The position numbers were made by a program, and so were the translations under genes. This document shows, piece by piece, positions 45,425 to 55,785 of a stretch of 64,000 nucleotides of DNA. Below the pieces are notes generated by a model that saw only the letters and a program-made list of their open reading frames with translations, ran no database searches and had not been told where the DNA came from. This stretch comes from Pseudopyrenochaeta lycopersici (Eukaryota; Ascomycota; Dothideomycetes; Pleosporales; Pseudopyrenochaetaceae), in NCBI GenBank assembly GCA_003313425.1, contig NHZP01000012.1, forward strand, positions 372,001-436,000, given 5' to 3'. Every line of letters begins with the position of its first letter. Position 1 is the first letter of the stretch.

Positions 45425-48400
45425 ATGAAGGCGCCGCTCGGTCTACTGGGTTGTGTTCTGCCGATAGCAGTATGCGCGTGGAAACCGAAATTCTTAGCGA
45501 GGCAGTGGGATGATTGTCCAGTACAGTATACAGTCGAGTATGATATTGCTCCAACCGTTAGTGGTCAAGCCATTGCCGTCAAGACTCCTATCTCGGCAAA
45601 CACGATCTTGACCCCAGGACCATTCGGGGTACCCATCACCATTTCCAATGCGCCGACAGTACTCGACACTACCTTTACAGTATATGCTACAATCACTAGA
45701 ACGATCGTATACGCTTATGGCGACCAGTCAAGTGGAGATTATCCTCCGCTTGGAATTCCTCCACCAGTATGCCCGGGGTCGCCGCGATACAGAACTATTA
45801 CGAGAATATACAACCGGCCACAGGTAGCGATCACCACCATGAGCCCCGCCGAAGCTGACCGAATGGGCACTGTCTTTGTGCTGGTTCCGGAGCAATACAC
45901 AACTTTTACCGTGCTCTACACTGGTTCTACCATCGTCACTACCACCATCTCCAGGCCAAGCCAACCGGGTGAAACAGGGACCGTCCTTGTTGAGGTTCCT
46001 TCAGAATACACGACCATTAGCGAACTATATACAGGACTAACAATCTTAACTACGACGGCCGTCACAGCTACGGTAGCTGGCCAAACAGGTACGGTCGTTA
46101 TTGATTATCCTTCGCAATACACGACTATCAGCGAACGGTACGACGGGCCAACAATCTCATCTTCAACTCTCTTTGTACCGACAGTTCCTGGTGAAATTGG
46201 CACGGTTCTCATCAACTATCCATTGGACATTACGCCCCCCAATGAACCCACTAATCCAGAAATCCCATTAAGGGTGCCTAGCCCGACCAGTGCAGCCATT
46301 GATTCTCCCTTGGGCTATACGACTATAAGCGAACTGTATGATGGACTAACAATCTCATCTAAAACAATTTTTACACCCACAGCTCCTGGTGAGACTGGTA
46401 CGATTCTCATTGATTATCCATCGCTGTATACAACTATTCGTGAATTATACGATGGCCCGACAATCTCATCAACAACGCTCTTTACACCTACAGTAGTTGG
46501 GGAGACTGGTACAGTTCTCATTGACTATCCTTCACAATACACGCTTATCAGCGAACTTTATGATGGCCCAACAATCTCATCCACAACACCTTTTGTCCCC
46601 TCAGTTCCTGGAGAGACTGGAACGGTTTTAATTTATTATCCATCGCTGTATACAACCATTAGAGAGCTGTACGATGGCCTAACAGTCTCATCTACAACGC
46701 TCTTTACACCCACGGTAGTTGGCGAAACTGGTACAATCCAAATTGATTATCCATCGCAGTACACGACAATCAGCAAATTGTATGATGGCCCAACAATTTC
46801 GTCTACAATACAGTTTGTGCCTACAGTCCCTGGTGAAACTGGTACTGTCATCATTGATTACCCATCACAGTATACGACGATTAGCCAATTGTACGATGGT
46901 CCGACAATCTCGTCTACAACGCTTTTCACACCCACGGTAGTTGGCGAAACTGGTACAGTTGAAATTGACTACCCTTCCGTTTATGTAACCATAACGACGC
47001 TCTATACTGGATTGGTTGTGACCACAACCACTACTTTTGTTCCCACCGTACCAGGCGAGATAGGAACAGTCCTAGTTGAAAGCCCTTCAGTCTACACAAC
47101 TACTACTTCTGCTTGGGCTAGCCCCTCTGCGTATACTACCACTCTCTTCACCCCGACCGATCCCGGCCAAACTGGATTGGTCCTTGTTCAGACCCCTGTG
47201 ATCTCATACACAACATTTACACGGGGTGGCCCTGAACCAACCCTCAGGACTATTACCCAAGACCCAACAAATGGTGGAATTCTTGGCTCAGTCATCATAG
47301 AAACACCAGCAGTTTTCGTTACCGTATTCCAACCGATCGTCTATCCATCCTTCACAGGAGCCACTGCTACCTATTATCCAACAGGGGCAGAGTCAACTGG
47401 AACGATCATTATTCAAACGTACAGCTCGCAAGTTCGTCCTACTGCCGGGACTCTGACAACCGTCAGCGGAGTCACAACCCTCGGTCCTTGTCCAGGAACG
47501 ATCACCAATTCCGTCTCTCCGTTGATTGATGGAGACACGGGTACAGTGTCCATTGTCACAGCCACACCAATCCCTTACACGACTATCTGGATTACATCAG
47601 GTTCCGTGCAGACTACGTCGACATTGCCGCCTGATGCAAGCGGTACTGTTAAAGTTGAAATTATATATCCGACTTTGGTAGCTCCTTTCGCTGGAGTTAC
47701 AACAACGCAGACAAGCGGGTACCCGGGAGCATCAACTACGTCGTATTTCATTTACCCCACCGACGACAGTACAACGTGTACCGAGGTCTTACTGACCCCA
47801 GATTCTGTTCTGACCAAGACTCTTTACCTTGGTTTTGAACCTCTGCCAACAACTGTGACCGTAACGGAAATAACCGGAGGAACGCCAAGCCCTGTTGTCG
47901 ATGTAATTCTTCCATCTTGCACGTACACTGGTCTCCGGTACTACGAAATTCATAATCCGTATGAACAGACAATTGGCGACCCACTCTATCCCAATTATAT
48001 ACTGGAACACTTTAATGATCCAACCCTCCAAGCAGACTATGTTGGCTACGCTGACGATATCAATTTTGTTCTGCCATGGTCGGGTCAGTCGCAAATTTTA
48101 TCCTTGCCGCAGCGAGACAACACATTTACCGCGCTGGTATTTCAGGGATACTTTGCTCCTCAGATTTCAGGAACATATATCTTCAGGCTTTTCAGCAACG
48201 ATGATGCGACGGATATCTGGATGGGTCCTGAGGCATACACAGCTTGGAATACTGGTAATCGGCTTTTGCGCGGCACGCGAGGCAACATTTTCACATTCGA
48301 AGGCTTCTTCGATGCCGGTGCTATGATTCCAATCACGATACTCTACGCTAACGGCCCGCAGACTGGATGTTTGGAACTGGGCATCACAGATCCAGACGGC

Positions 48401-48487
48401 AGCTACCATAATAGCACCACCGGGCTTTTCAAATGGCCAGCTTGTGCGGGCGATTATTTCCTGAAGTATCCTGTAATTAATCCTTAA
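45425..48487 (+). CDS. Secreted repeat adhesin with C-terminal PA14/GLEYA-like domain
   Basis: Single exon, 1020 aa. The ATG at 45425 gives a signal peptide, MKAPLGLLGCVLPIAVCA. Residues about 158-557 consist of ten 37-residue repeats (consensus near TTISELYDGPTISSTTLF plus TPTVVGETGTVLIDYPSQY), interrupted once by a Pro-rich insert of about 30 residues. A further Thr/Pro-rich region follows to about 830. The C-terminal domain (about 832-1020) resembles the PA14/GLEYA carbohydrate-binding fold of yeast flocculins: YFAPQISGTYIFRLFSNDDA with the calcium-binding Asp-Asp pair, TDIWMGPEAYTAW, and PITILYANGPQTGCLELGI where GLEYA-like motifs sit. No GPI signal is evident at the C-terminus. This is the reverse of Flo1/Epa order, with stalk first and ligand domain last. 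Likely role: adhesion to host, surface or other cells. Confidence 0.88.
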   Translation: MKAPLGLLGCVLPIAVCAWKPKFLARQWDDCPVQYTVEYDIAPTVSGQAIAVKTPISANTILTPGPFGVPITISNAPTVLDTTFTVYATITRTIVYAYGDQSSGDYPPLGIPPPVCPGSPRYRTITRIYNRPQVAITTMSPAEADRMGTVFVLVPEQYTTFTVLYTGSTIVTTTISRPSQPGETGTVLVEVPSEYTTISELYTGLTILTTTAVTATVAGQTGTVVIDYPSQYTTISERYDGPTISSSTLFVPTVPGEIGTVLINYPLDITPPNEPTNPEIPLRVPSPTSAAIDSPLGYTTISELYDGLTISSKTIFTPTAPGETGTILIDYPSLYTTIRELYDGPTISSTTLFTPTVVGETGTVLIDYPSQYTLISELYDGPTISSTTPFVPSVPGETGTVLIYYPSLYTTIRELYDGLTVSSTTLFTPTVVGETGTIQIDYPSQYTTISKLYDGPTISSTIQFVPTVPGETGTVIIDYPSQYTTISQLYDGPTISSTTLFTPTVVGETGTVEIDYPSVYVTITTLYTGLVVTTTTTFVPTVPGEIGTVLVESPSVYTTTTSAWASPSAYTTTLFTPTDPGQTGLVLVQTPVISYTTFTRGGPEPTLRTITQDPTNGGILGSVIIETPAVFVTVFQPIVYPSFTGATATYYPTGAESTGTIIIQTYSSQVRPTAGTLTTVSGVTTLGPCPGTITNSVSPLIDGDTGTVSIVTATPIPYTTIWITSGSVQTTSTLPPDASGTVKVEIIYPTLVAPFAGVTTTQTSGYPGASTTSYFIYPTDDSTTCTEVLLTPDSVLTKTLYLGFEPLPTTVTVTEITGGTPSPVVDVILPSCTYTGLRYYEIHNPYEQTIGDPLYPNYILEHFNDPTLQADYVGYADDINFVLPWSGQSQILSLPQRDNTFTALVFQGYFAPQISGTYIFRLFSNDDATDIWMGPEAYTAWNTGNRLLRGTRGNIFTFEGFFDAGAMIPITILYANGPQTGCLELGITDPDGSYHNSTTGLFKWPACAGDYFLKYPVINP
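45899..47095 (+). repeat. Ten tandem 111-nt coding repeats of the adhesin
   Basis: Ten copies of a 37-codon unit, each starting near T-T-I-S-E-L-Y and ending G-T-V-L-I-D-Y-P-S-x-Y. Copies alternate between two end types (TPTVVGETGTV and VPTVPGETGTV), suggesting that a two-unit (222-nt) block has duplicated. One copy carries an insert of about 30 codons after the fixed YP. Confidence 0.9.
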
Positions 48488-49090
48488 GCATATTGCAATA
48501 GCTTGTTTCACCGTAGGGCACATGGCGATTAGGCGTTTGTAGAAAGGCTTCCAGAAGTGCAGAATTGGCGTACGAATTAGGAAGAGATCAACACGAAGAA
48601 TCCTTTAAGTTTGGTTGACTGGGAACAATTGTTGTAGGAGCTGTTTCTTCTTCACTTGTTCACTTTTCTTGAATGCGTCTTCATAAAATTGGCGACAGGG
48701 GAATATGATGGCACAAACTGATCAATGAAGTCTAATTTGACGGGATTCTGTGCATTTGCTCAACCATTGGTCAATTGTAGTTCAGACCTTACAACAAACC
48801 CACAAGCTGGGGCGTGCAGCTAACCCAGAGAATAAAGGGACCTCGGCTCGATCACATGCCCCACCAGCTCATATGTGGATCAATCCCTGATTGATGCAAG
48901 CCGTCCTCTACTTCATGCATAAGCGAATAGGAACGGTAGGAGCAACAGAATGGGACTTACATGCCACGATATATTAGACAACCACATCGCGCACAATGCG
49001 CAGGGCTGTTTCTATGTTACCGCTCGATCTGCCAGCAGGTCAGATTGTCCGTGAACGACAAGCAGTCTCTCCAAAAGCGGTGTATAAGTA
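48488..49090. other. Intergenic, promoter of the hydrolase gene
   Basis: About 600 nt with no supported gene. GTATAAGTA lies immediately before the ATG at 49091 and is too close to act as a TATA box for that start. Confidence 0.5.
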
Positions 49091-50400
49091 ATGGACCAGC
49101 CAGTTGCAGCAAAGAAGGTAAATCCAGGGACTTTGGGTTTACTCGGACTTGCATTAAGAGCAGGTGCGTCTATTTTCGTAGCATTATGGTCAATGCATGG
49201 ACTTGCTAAGAGTTTTAAACAACAGGCGTTGCGGGACTCACGACAGCCGTTACGTCGCCCTTTGGCAGACCGCAATCACTTTCGTATAAACGCGATGTCG
49301 TATACTCTTCTTTGCGGGCCGCATTTGATGTCATGTATTCTGAACAGCAACAATACATGAATCCAAGCACTGGAGAGGCGTACGTTATACTGTGCCAGAA
49401 GTTGGAAATCGAGCCGGACACGGAGGACTTGGACCACGGTGCCAAACTCCACTGGATAGGACCGAGGAACGGAAAACATGTCCTGCTTTATTTTCACGGT
49501 TCGTCCATGTTGTTACCATGCACTGTCATGTTAAAGAGCTAATTGAACACCATCAGGCGGAGGGTACATGGCTCCAATGGGAGCAGCACATTGGAATTAC
49601 ATGAAGAAACTCCAGACGCAGATGAAACAACAGGGGCATGAACTTTCTATCGCAGTTCTTAATTATACACTGACTCCTCATGTGAGGTTTCCTGGACAGC
49701 TCCGCCAGGCAGTCTCGGCCTTGCGCCACCTGGTTGAAAAAGAAAAGCGATCTCCCTCAACAGTAAGTAGAATTTACGGCAAATTACCAGAAATTGGCAC
49801 CTCACTAACGTCTTTGTTTAGATCGTAGTAGGTGGAGACTCTGCTGGAGCTAATCTGGCAGCGGCTTTGCTTCTTCACATTCAAGAGCCCGTTCCCGAAG
49901 TCGATGTCCCGAACCTACCAAGCCCCTTTCTGGCCGCCATGCTACTTTCACCATGGATTAGTTTTGACCCTAAACAGCCTTCTCTTGTGTCCAATGCTAG
50001 AACAGACTACCTTACACCCGGCGCATTACTCAATGCTCATACTAGATTTACGCCATCGGGTTACACTTCCGATCACCATGTTGAGCCAGTGCAGGCTACA
50101 GCAGAGGTTTGGAAGGACATCAGCCAAAGCGTGGCGCGTTCAATGTTTGTCTGGGGAGGAATGAGGGAAATTCTGGTCGACAGCATCACGGAGTTTGGCC
50201 AAAAAATTAAAACTGGGTTTGCTCAGAATGGTGCAGAACAAAGGGTAAAGTTCGTACTCACACCTGACGAAGGGCACGAGGAAATGATTACAGATGATTT
50301 TTTAAATCTTGGGGATCGAGTTAATCAAGGTGGCATCGCCGTGACGGCATGGCTTGCGGAAACATTGACAAATGCCTCCCAATCCACTCACAAATTATAA
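49091..50400 (+). CDS. Alpha/beta hydrolase, hormone-sensitive-lipase (esterase) type
   Basis: Exons 49091-49163, 49226-49498, 49557-49762, 49822-50400 (introns 62, 58, 59 nt), 376 aa. An HSL-family carboxylesterase: oxyanion motif HGGGY (115-119, formed across a splice site), nucleophile Ser191 in GGDSAGAN, and probable Asp304 (GGMREILVD) and His336 (DEGHEEM) of the triad. The N-terminus has one hydrophobic stretch (LGLLGLALRAGVAGLTTAV, about 15-33), a possible membrane anchor as in many fungal members of this family. Such enzymes cleave short esters and some act in secondary metabolism; I see no synthase gene nearby, so no pathway is proposed. The gene is convergent with the amylase gene, 211 nt between stops. 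Confidence 0.92.
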
Positions 50401-50611
50401 GCGAGAAGACCTTGAATTCTTATTTCCGACTGGTTTAGCTTCGCTCTTGCAATATTCACATGTGGTACGCATACATTCTATTTTCTGGAGCATATAGTAT
50501 GCCAAGGACGACCGGATTTTCCAAACTTTTCCATGTAACCAGCTGAAACTAATGCATCCATAACGGCACGAACGAACGAGATACAACAGGATCCATGGGA
50601 TTACAGGAAGC

Positions 50612-52399
50612 TTACATCTCGTGCACATGTCCGCTTCTCTTCTTTTCTCGCAAATGTTGCCTCCTCTTCTTCCCTCCACATATCCCACTCTCACCTACCG
50701 CCTCACTCGCAAAGTAGACCTTCGGCGAACCGCCTGTTACATGGACTTCTAGCACTCCATCTTGCCCAACTGTGGTCTTTTCACAAGTTAGCGCATCCAA
50801 TACGCTCGTCCCAGCACTCCAGCCCGTGTTCTGAACCTTTATAGTCTCTGTTAACGCCGCGCTCCCTTTATTTGTGACAACGGATATGATCTGATTGGGC
50901 ACGTGGCCTTTTCTGAAAACTACTGTGTTCGTGTCATTCCAGAGCGCATGGATGTTGTACTCAGCGTAGCGTACATCGCGGAAGATTGCTTGATTCCGGG
51001 CTTGGTTCACCTTCGCTGTCACCTGATACAAGTCACTGGACGTTGTGAACCCACTTAGCCAGGTCGCTTCACGATTATGTGGATCTTCAGCGCCGGCGTA
51101 GTGATGTTCTTGCCCCGCGTAGAGAATCGGTATACCGTCCCATAGCATTGTCAGCGCGATGATGTTCTTCGCAAGTGCTACATCTTGTGTTTGTGAAGCG
51201 AAACGAGGGACATCATGGTTCTCGCTGAAAGTTCCTAAAAGAGAGACGTCCTTGCAGCTCGTTCTGAGGGAGCTGAGCACGCTAAGAAGGCTGTCTGTAG
51301 TGCCAGCTGTGGAACTCAGGAACGAGTTGAAAGCGTGGTAAGCAGGAAAGTTCAGCACGCTGGGCATATGGTTTTGATAATCGCAGACATAGTCTACCTC
51401 CTTGGCGAAAACTTCGCCGGTGCTGAAGACCCCTGCGGCGGAGGTAAATGATGACCAGAAGGATTTCCCAACGTGTTTTGCAGTGTCCAGGCGGAGACCA
51501 TCGACTGTTAAGCTTGTCAGCGACGCGCCCACGTTCTAATGACCATATTTACCACAAGAACACCATTGAGCCTTATGCAGGACTTACTTGAGTAGTTGGC
51601 AACTAGGTCTTTAATCCACACATTATACTTATCCAGAACGAATTGGTCCTCAGTCCGTAGGTCCGGTAGTGCCACTTTATCATCGCCAATCCAGCAATTT
51701 TCGATACTCCACTGATCATTATAATCCACAGGACAGGAATTGTGATAATAGCTTGCGTTGTTAAAGGGATGAAACTGAGAAAAGTCGACGCTAGACATGG
51801 CGCCGTTCCAGCCGTTGTGGTTAACAACAATGTCTACCATAAGGTACTAAAGGTTGTTATTACGCTGTAGTCAATGATCGAGGTGAATCAAATGTCAAAA
51901 TACCATGTCTCTTTCATGCAAAGCTTTGCTGAGCGCCTTCAAGTCATCTGCTGTGCCAAAGTGATCGTTGAGGCGGTAGAGGTCTTGTTGCCAATAGCCG
52001 TGCCAGGCGTCGCCCCATGCAGTGCGGTGGGGAATATTGAAGGTTATCGGTGATATCCATATCTAAATTTCAATATATGAATGCATGGTCGCGAAGCATC
52101 TATCGATACAGTTGACATACCGCTGTGAAGCCCATACCTTGAATATAATCCAAATGATTCACGATTCCCCTCCATGTGCCTCCACAGTAGCTCCTATCGC
52201 CAGTCATGCATACTGACGATATATTATCATCATTGCGAGCGAACCTGTGAGGGTTAGTGTGGTTGTTGCATCGGTGGTGTTGTACAGCTTACCGATCTGT
52301 AAGGAGCTGGTATATCGATCTTGATCGCCATTCATTCGCGGATGCTGCATGAGTCGTAGCTACTACAATCGCTTGAAAAAGCGCTTTCCAGATTTTCAT
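50612..52399 (-). CDS. Secreted alpha-amylase, GH13
   Basis: Five exons on the minus strand: 52399-52293, 52244-52121, 52062-51904, 51846-51588, 51504-50612 (introns 48, 58, 57, 83 nt), 513 aa. Signal peptide [21 protein letters not shown]. Fungal alpha-amylase landmarks: [38 protein letters not shown], conserved region [11 protein letters not shown], region [12 protein letters not shown] with nucleophile Asp223, region III GEVF with acid/base Glu247, and region IV FSENHD with Asp314. A C-terminal beta domain ends at SGICGG. There is no starch-binding domain. An extra basic end of about 17 residues ([19 protein letters not shown]) follows the point where Taka-amylase-type enzymes stop. Role: extracellular starch breakdown. 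Confidence 0.95.
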
Positions 52400-53239
52400 G
52401 TCCGCAGATGCTGTCGTAGAACTGTTTTCAGCCTTGGATGACTGGATTGCGATTGAGAGAACACTTTAACTGGAGATGGTAGCTTGTGGTTACAGTACGC
52501 AATATGCCACCGACTCAAAATTTATTGAGGTATAGTAATAGCAGAGTGATTATACAGTTCTATTTGGGAGTGGTTGCACGAATGTACTTGAGGCGGTGAC
52601 CGAAGTTGGACGGGACAAGCGCACAGAACCACGGCTCGATTCAGGTGGCAAAGGAATTTTATTTCATCCAAGAACTTTTTCACGTCGAAAAAGCATCTCT
52701 CTCATGTTGCTGGTCAGTCGTGGACATTTGCAATAGGAGGTCAAACGATGGGCACCAGAAGTAAACATTTCACGCGTCACGCGCTCGCTTTCTGCCTGAC
52801 GCTAATGTGCCCATGACAAGCACGTATCTTTGCAGTGGTCGCGAGAGGTATCTTGAAATTTCATGGCGGTCAATGTGCGTTTCAACAGTTTAATGGCCTT
52901 GTGGTTATAGGAACGCTGGTTGGCGAGAAGCGAGATGAGTTGGGTGTCGTGGGGAGCTGACGGCATGTGAAGCGTGGGGGCGCAACATGCTTAGTCATAC
53001 TTGGGATATAGGAGATGAGAAGCCCGAGTGCAAGTCGTTGCAAGAGCCGGAACAAAAAGGATCGATGAGATGATGCTGGACTGAACTGACACAAATCCTA
53101 CTTACTCCTTCTACCGCGCATGCTTGCGAGAATACGAATCCAAATGCGCAAATTGACCCTGAACATGCCAACAGAGGTCGACTAATCTCAATAAAGAAGT
53201 TTTCCTTACATCTGCTCAATTGCTAGCATTCAACTATCC
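52400..53239. other. Promoter of the amylase gene and 3' flank of the MAPKK gene
   Basis: About 840 nt, no supported gene. I looked for the AmyR site pattern CGG-N8-CGG and did not see one by eye. Confidence 0.5.
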
Positions 53240-54775
53240 CTACTGCACCTCGCTATTCCACCTTCTGGGCGCTGGGGGTAAAGCACCATTTGGTGGTCCA
53301 TTTGACGGACCTCTCGATCCAGGTCTTGAGTTCGACCCATCTGAAGGCGCGGGTGCAGGCCGTATCGGTAGGCTCATGATATTCTGACTGGAGCTGCTCG
53401 ATGTCCGCACTGGGTAAGTAGGCCGCGGAGGCGCTGAGCCAGAACCATTCTGCGCTTGCTGTCCTCTCGAATCGCTCGAATCTCTCCTCGTTGGTGGCGA
53501 CCGCTCTCGAAGCTTCTCCTTGATGGTCGCTGAAGGAGCCGCGGGGGCGAGGTGTGATTTTCGTTTGTTGTGTTCCATCATGCTCACCGCCCAAGCTTCT
53601 AGGTCGACCGGAGTGCGTTTGGCAGCTTGAAGGAAGGCATCGTGGTCCTGAGTGATGTCAGTATTGCTCGGATTCTATTCGTCAGAAAGACTCACGTAAA
53701 GCTCCTTGGGCGTTGGCCGCTCCGCTGGATCCTTCATCAAGCACTTTGCAATCATATCCTCCAATATCGAAGGGAAGGCGTCACTCTTGGGTAACTTTGG
53801 TGCCGGCTCTAGGACAATCTGCTGGAGGAGGTCGAGAATGCCCTGCGGCCCTCCCGGCTCGTCATCATCCGCGCTGCCCGCAAAGGGGAATTTGCCAATA
53901 GCTAGCTCCATCAAGCTAAGACCGACGCTCCAGACATCCGACTTGACCGTGTAGGGTGAACCCTGTATCCGCTCTGGTGCCATGTATGTACCAGTTCCAA
54001 CAAAAGTCTCGGCAATGGATCCTTCAAGTTCACTCGAGACTCCGAAATCACACAACTTGATTTGGCCTTTGGAGTTGACAAGAATGTTTGAGGGCTTCAA
54101 GTCTCGATGCATGATGCGATGAGCGCTGTAGAGGTAGGCGAGTCCACCCAACACAGCCTCTGAGATTTTTCCGAGAACATCCACACGGACGGGTCCAAAT
54201 GTTCGGGAGACCCAGTCTAGGGAGCTGGTATGGTCCGTTAGCTCCGATCATAGTGAATGTGAAGCGGTTGTGTACTTACCCTACGTCCATGTGCTCCATG
54301 CACATTATCACGTCGCCGGACTCGCTCTGGAAGGCGCCATAGAATGCAACAATGTAGTCGGAGTTGCAGTCGTGCATGATCCGTAGTTCCCGTACTATTC
54401 GTTTCCGTACTTCGTTTTTGGCTTCGACGTGTATAATCTGAGCTTGTCAGTCTCCTCCTTTATCCCAGTCACACTGTTGTTGGTTTGACGTACCTTCCTC
54501 GCCATTATAACCTTGGTGGCCGCATGCTGTACCTTACTGACGGTTCCTCCGTTGCCCGAGCCGAGTTCCCGCAGCACTATCAGATCTTCCGCCTTCAAAT
54601 CTAGCCGAAACTCAACACCGATCTCGAGGGTGTCCTGTCTCTCATCGTTGGCAAGGGCGCCGGGTATCTGGGCGTCGCCGGCGGAAGGCGCAGGCTTTGG
54701 CGGAGGAGCGCTGAGTGCGAGGCCCTTCACATTCTTCCTTTTCATCGTCTTGGCTTTGAACGAGGATTCGGCCAT
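53240..54775 (-). CDS. STE7: MAP kinase kinase, Ste7/Fuz7/MST7 type
   Basis: Four exons on the minus strand: 54775-54494, 54437-54280, 54224-53696, 53647-53240 (introns 56, 55, 48 nt), 458 aa. The ATG at 54775 gives the family start MAESSFKAKTMKRKNVKGLA, whose basic-hydrophobic pattern resembles a MAPK docking site. The kinase domain has LGSGNGGTVSKV, MARK with the ATP lysine, HRDLKPSNILVNSKG, KLCDFGVS, and the activation-loop phosphosites in GSIAETFVGT (S-x-A-x-T). MEHMDVGSLDWVSRTFGPVR and DHDAFLQAAKRTPVDLEAWA are characteristic of Ste7-type rather than Mkk1/2- or Pbs2-type enzymes. It should act on the Fus3/Kss1/Pmk1 MAPK, which governs mating, fusion and, in pathogens, infection structures. 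The C-terminal ~95 residues are Ser/Pro-rich. Confidence 0.93.
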
Positions 54776-55785
54776 GTTGGAGGATTGCGCCGGGCGCTGG
54801 CCTGCTGCGAGTGCAGATAAGGGCGGGCGGTGGATGAGGGGTGATGAATAGACAGTCAAAAGCAAGCTGCCCTGCTGTATCAGAATCTGCGAGCGCAAGG
54901 CAGCGCTGCCGTCTGTTTCGAGTTTGCCGCCCGAAGATGGGTCGACGATGGCTCGCCAATCACGGCAGTACACCCAAACGAGGACAGCGTCTATTGGTTT
55001 TCCGATTTGGGGGCAGCTACAGTGGCGAGGCCACGACGAGAAGGGTACAGGGCTTGATTGGGGTGCAGCCGATGTATAAAAAGGGAGCGTGTCTTAGGCG
55101 GTGTTGGGTTTAACAGCTCAGGAGAGTGCTCGGTGTCAGTCTAGCGGGGCGCGATGGTGGGGGAGCGCATGCAGCGGCGCCAAAATGAGTCGGCAAGGCT
55201 GTAGATGGGGCAATGTTGAAATGAGGTGCACAAGATATAGAGGACCGTTTGTGAGGATAAAGACGTAGATAGTGGCTTTAGTAGAGAGAGAGAGCTGGTC
55301 TCTGAACTCCTAGTACATGTACCCGCGCTCAGGAGGTTTCAGATTGGCATAAGTCCGCTTGTCACCATGCTTCACCTTGCTATAGCGCCACGACCTGAAA
55401 GCACGCGTTCTCAGAGACGGCATATTTCGAAGAAGGGAAACGCTACATATAGCAGCTTGACAAGGCCAAATCGACGCGTAGATACGGCTTCCAGTACCAT
55501 GGCTGCTAAACAACGAAGTTCCGCAACGGCTTCGACGACACTAGTCTGGCTCAGGGGAGCACGTGACGTCAATGCTCGGCCAAAAGTAGACGCGCGCCGA
55601 ATAGGCCTTCGCGAACCTTTGTAGCCTCCAACTGCTGTCCTCCGTCTCTCTCACCTCCACTGCTCGCGACTCCTCCTAGCGCCGGATCGCCGCGAACCGT
55701 CAACTGGAGAGCCGCTCCGAGCTCCCCCGAATCGCGTCTCGACCTCAATCGATCCGCTTGCGCGTTTCCCTTGCCTGAATACGCC
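54776..55785. other. Divergent promoter region, STE7 / SPT6
   Basis: About 1 kb between opposite start codons. A short GA-dinucleotide run sits near 55280-55292. A small basic frame at 55310-55423 (minus) is discussed in the findings; I do not call it a gene. Confidence 0.5.

Noticed and set aside
45899..47095. Tandem repeat considered as a minisatellite or CRISPR-like array
   Set aside because: Every unit is in one open coding frame after a signal peptide; units are 111 nt with no spacers.
49091..52399. Hydrolase and amylase considered as part of a secondary-metabolite cluster
   Set aside because: No polyketide, peptide or terpene synthase, P450 or cluster regulator is present in the window.
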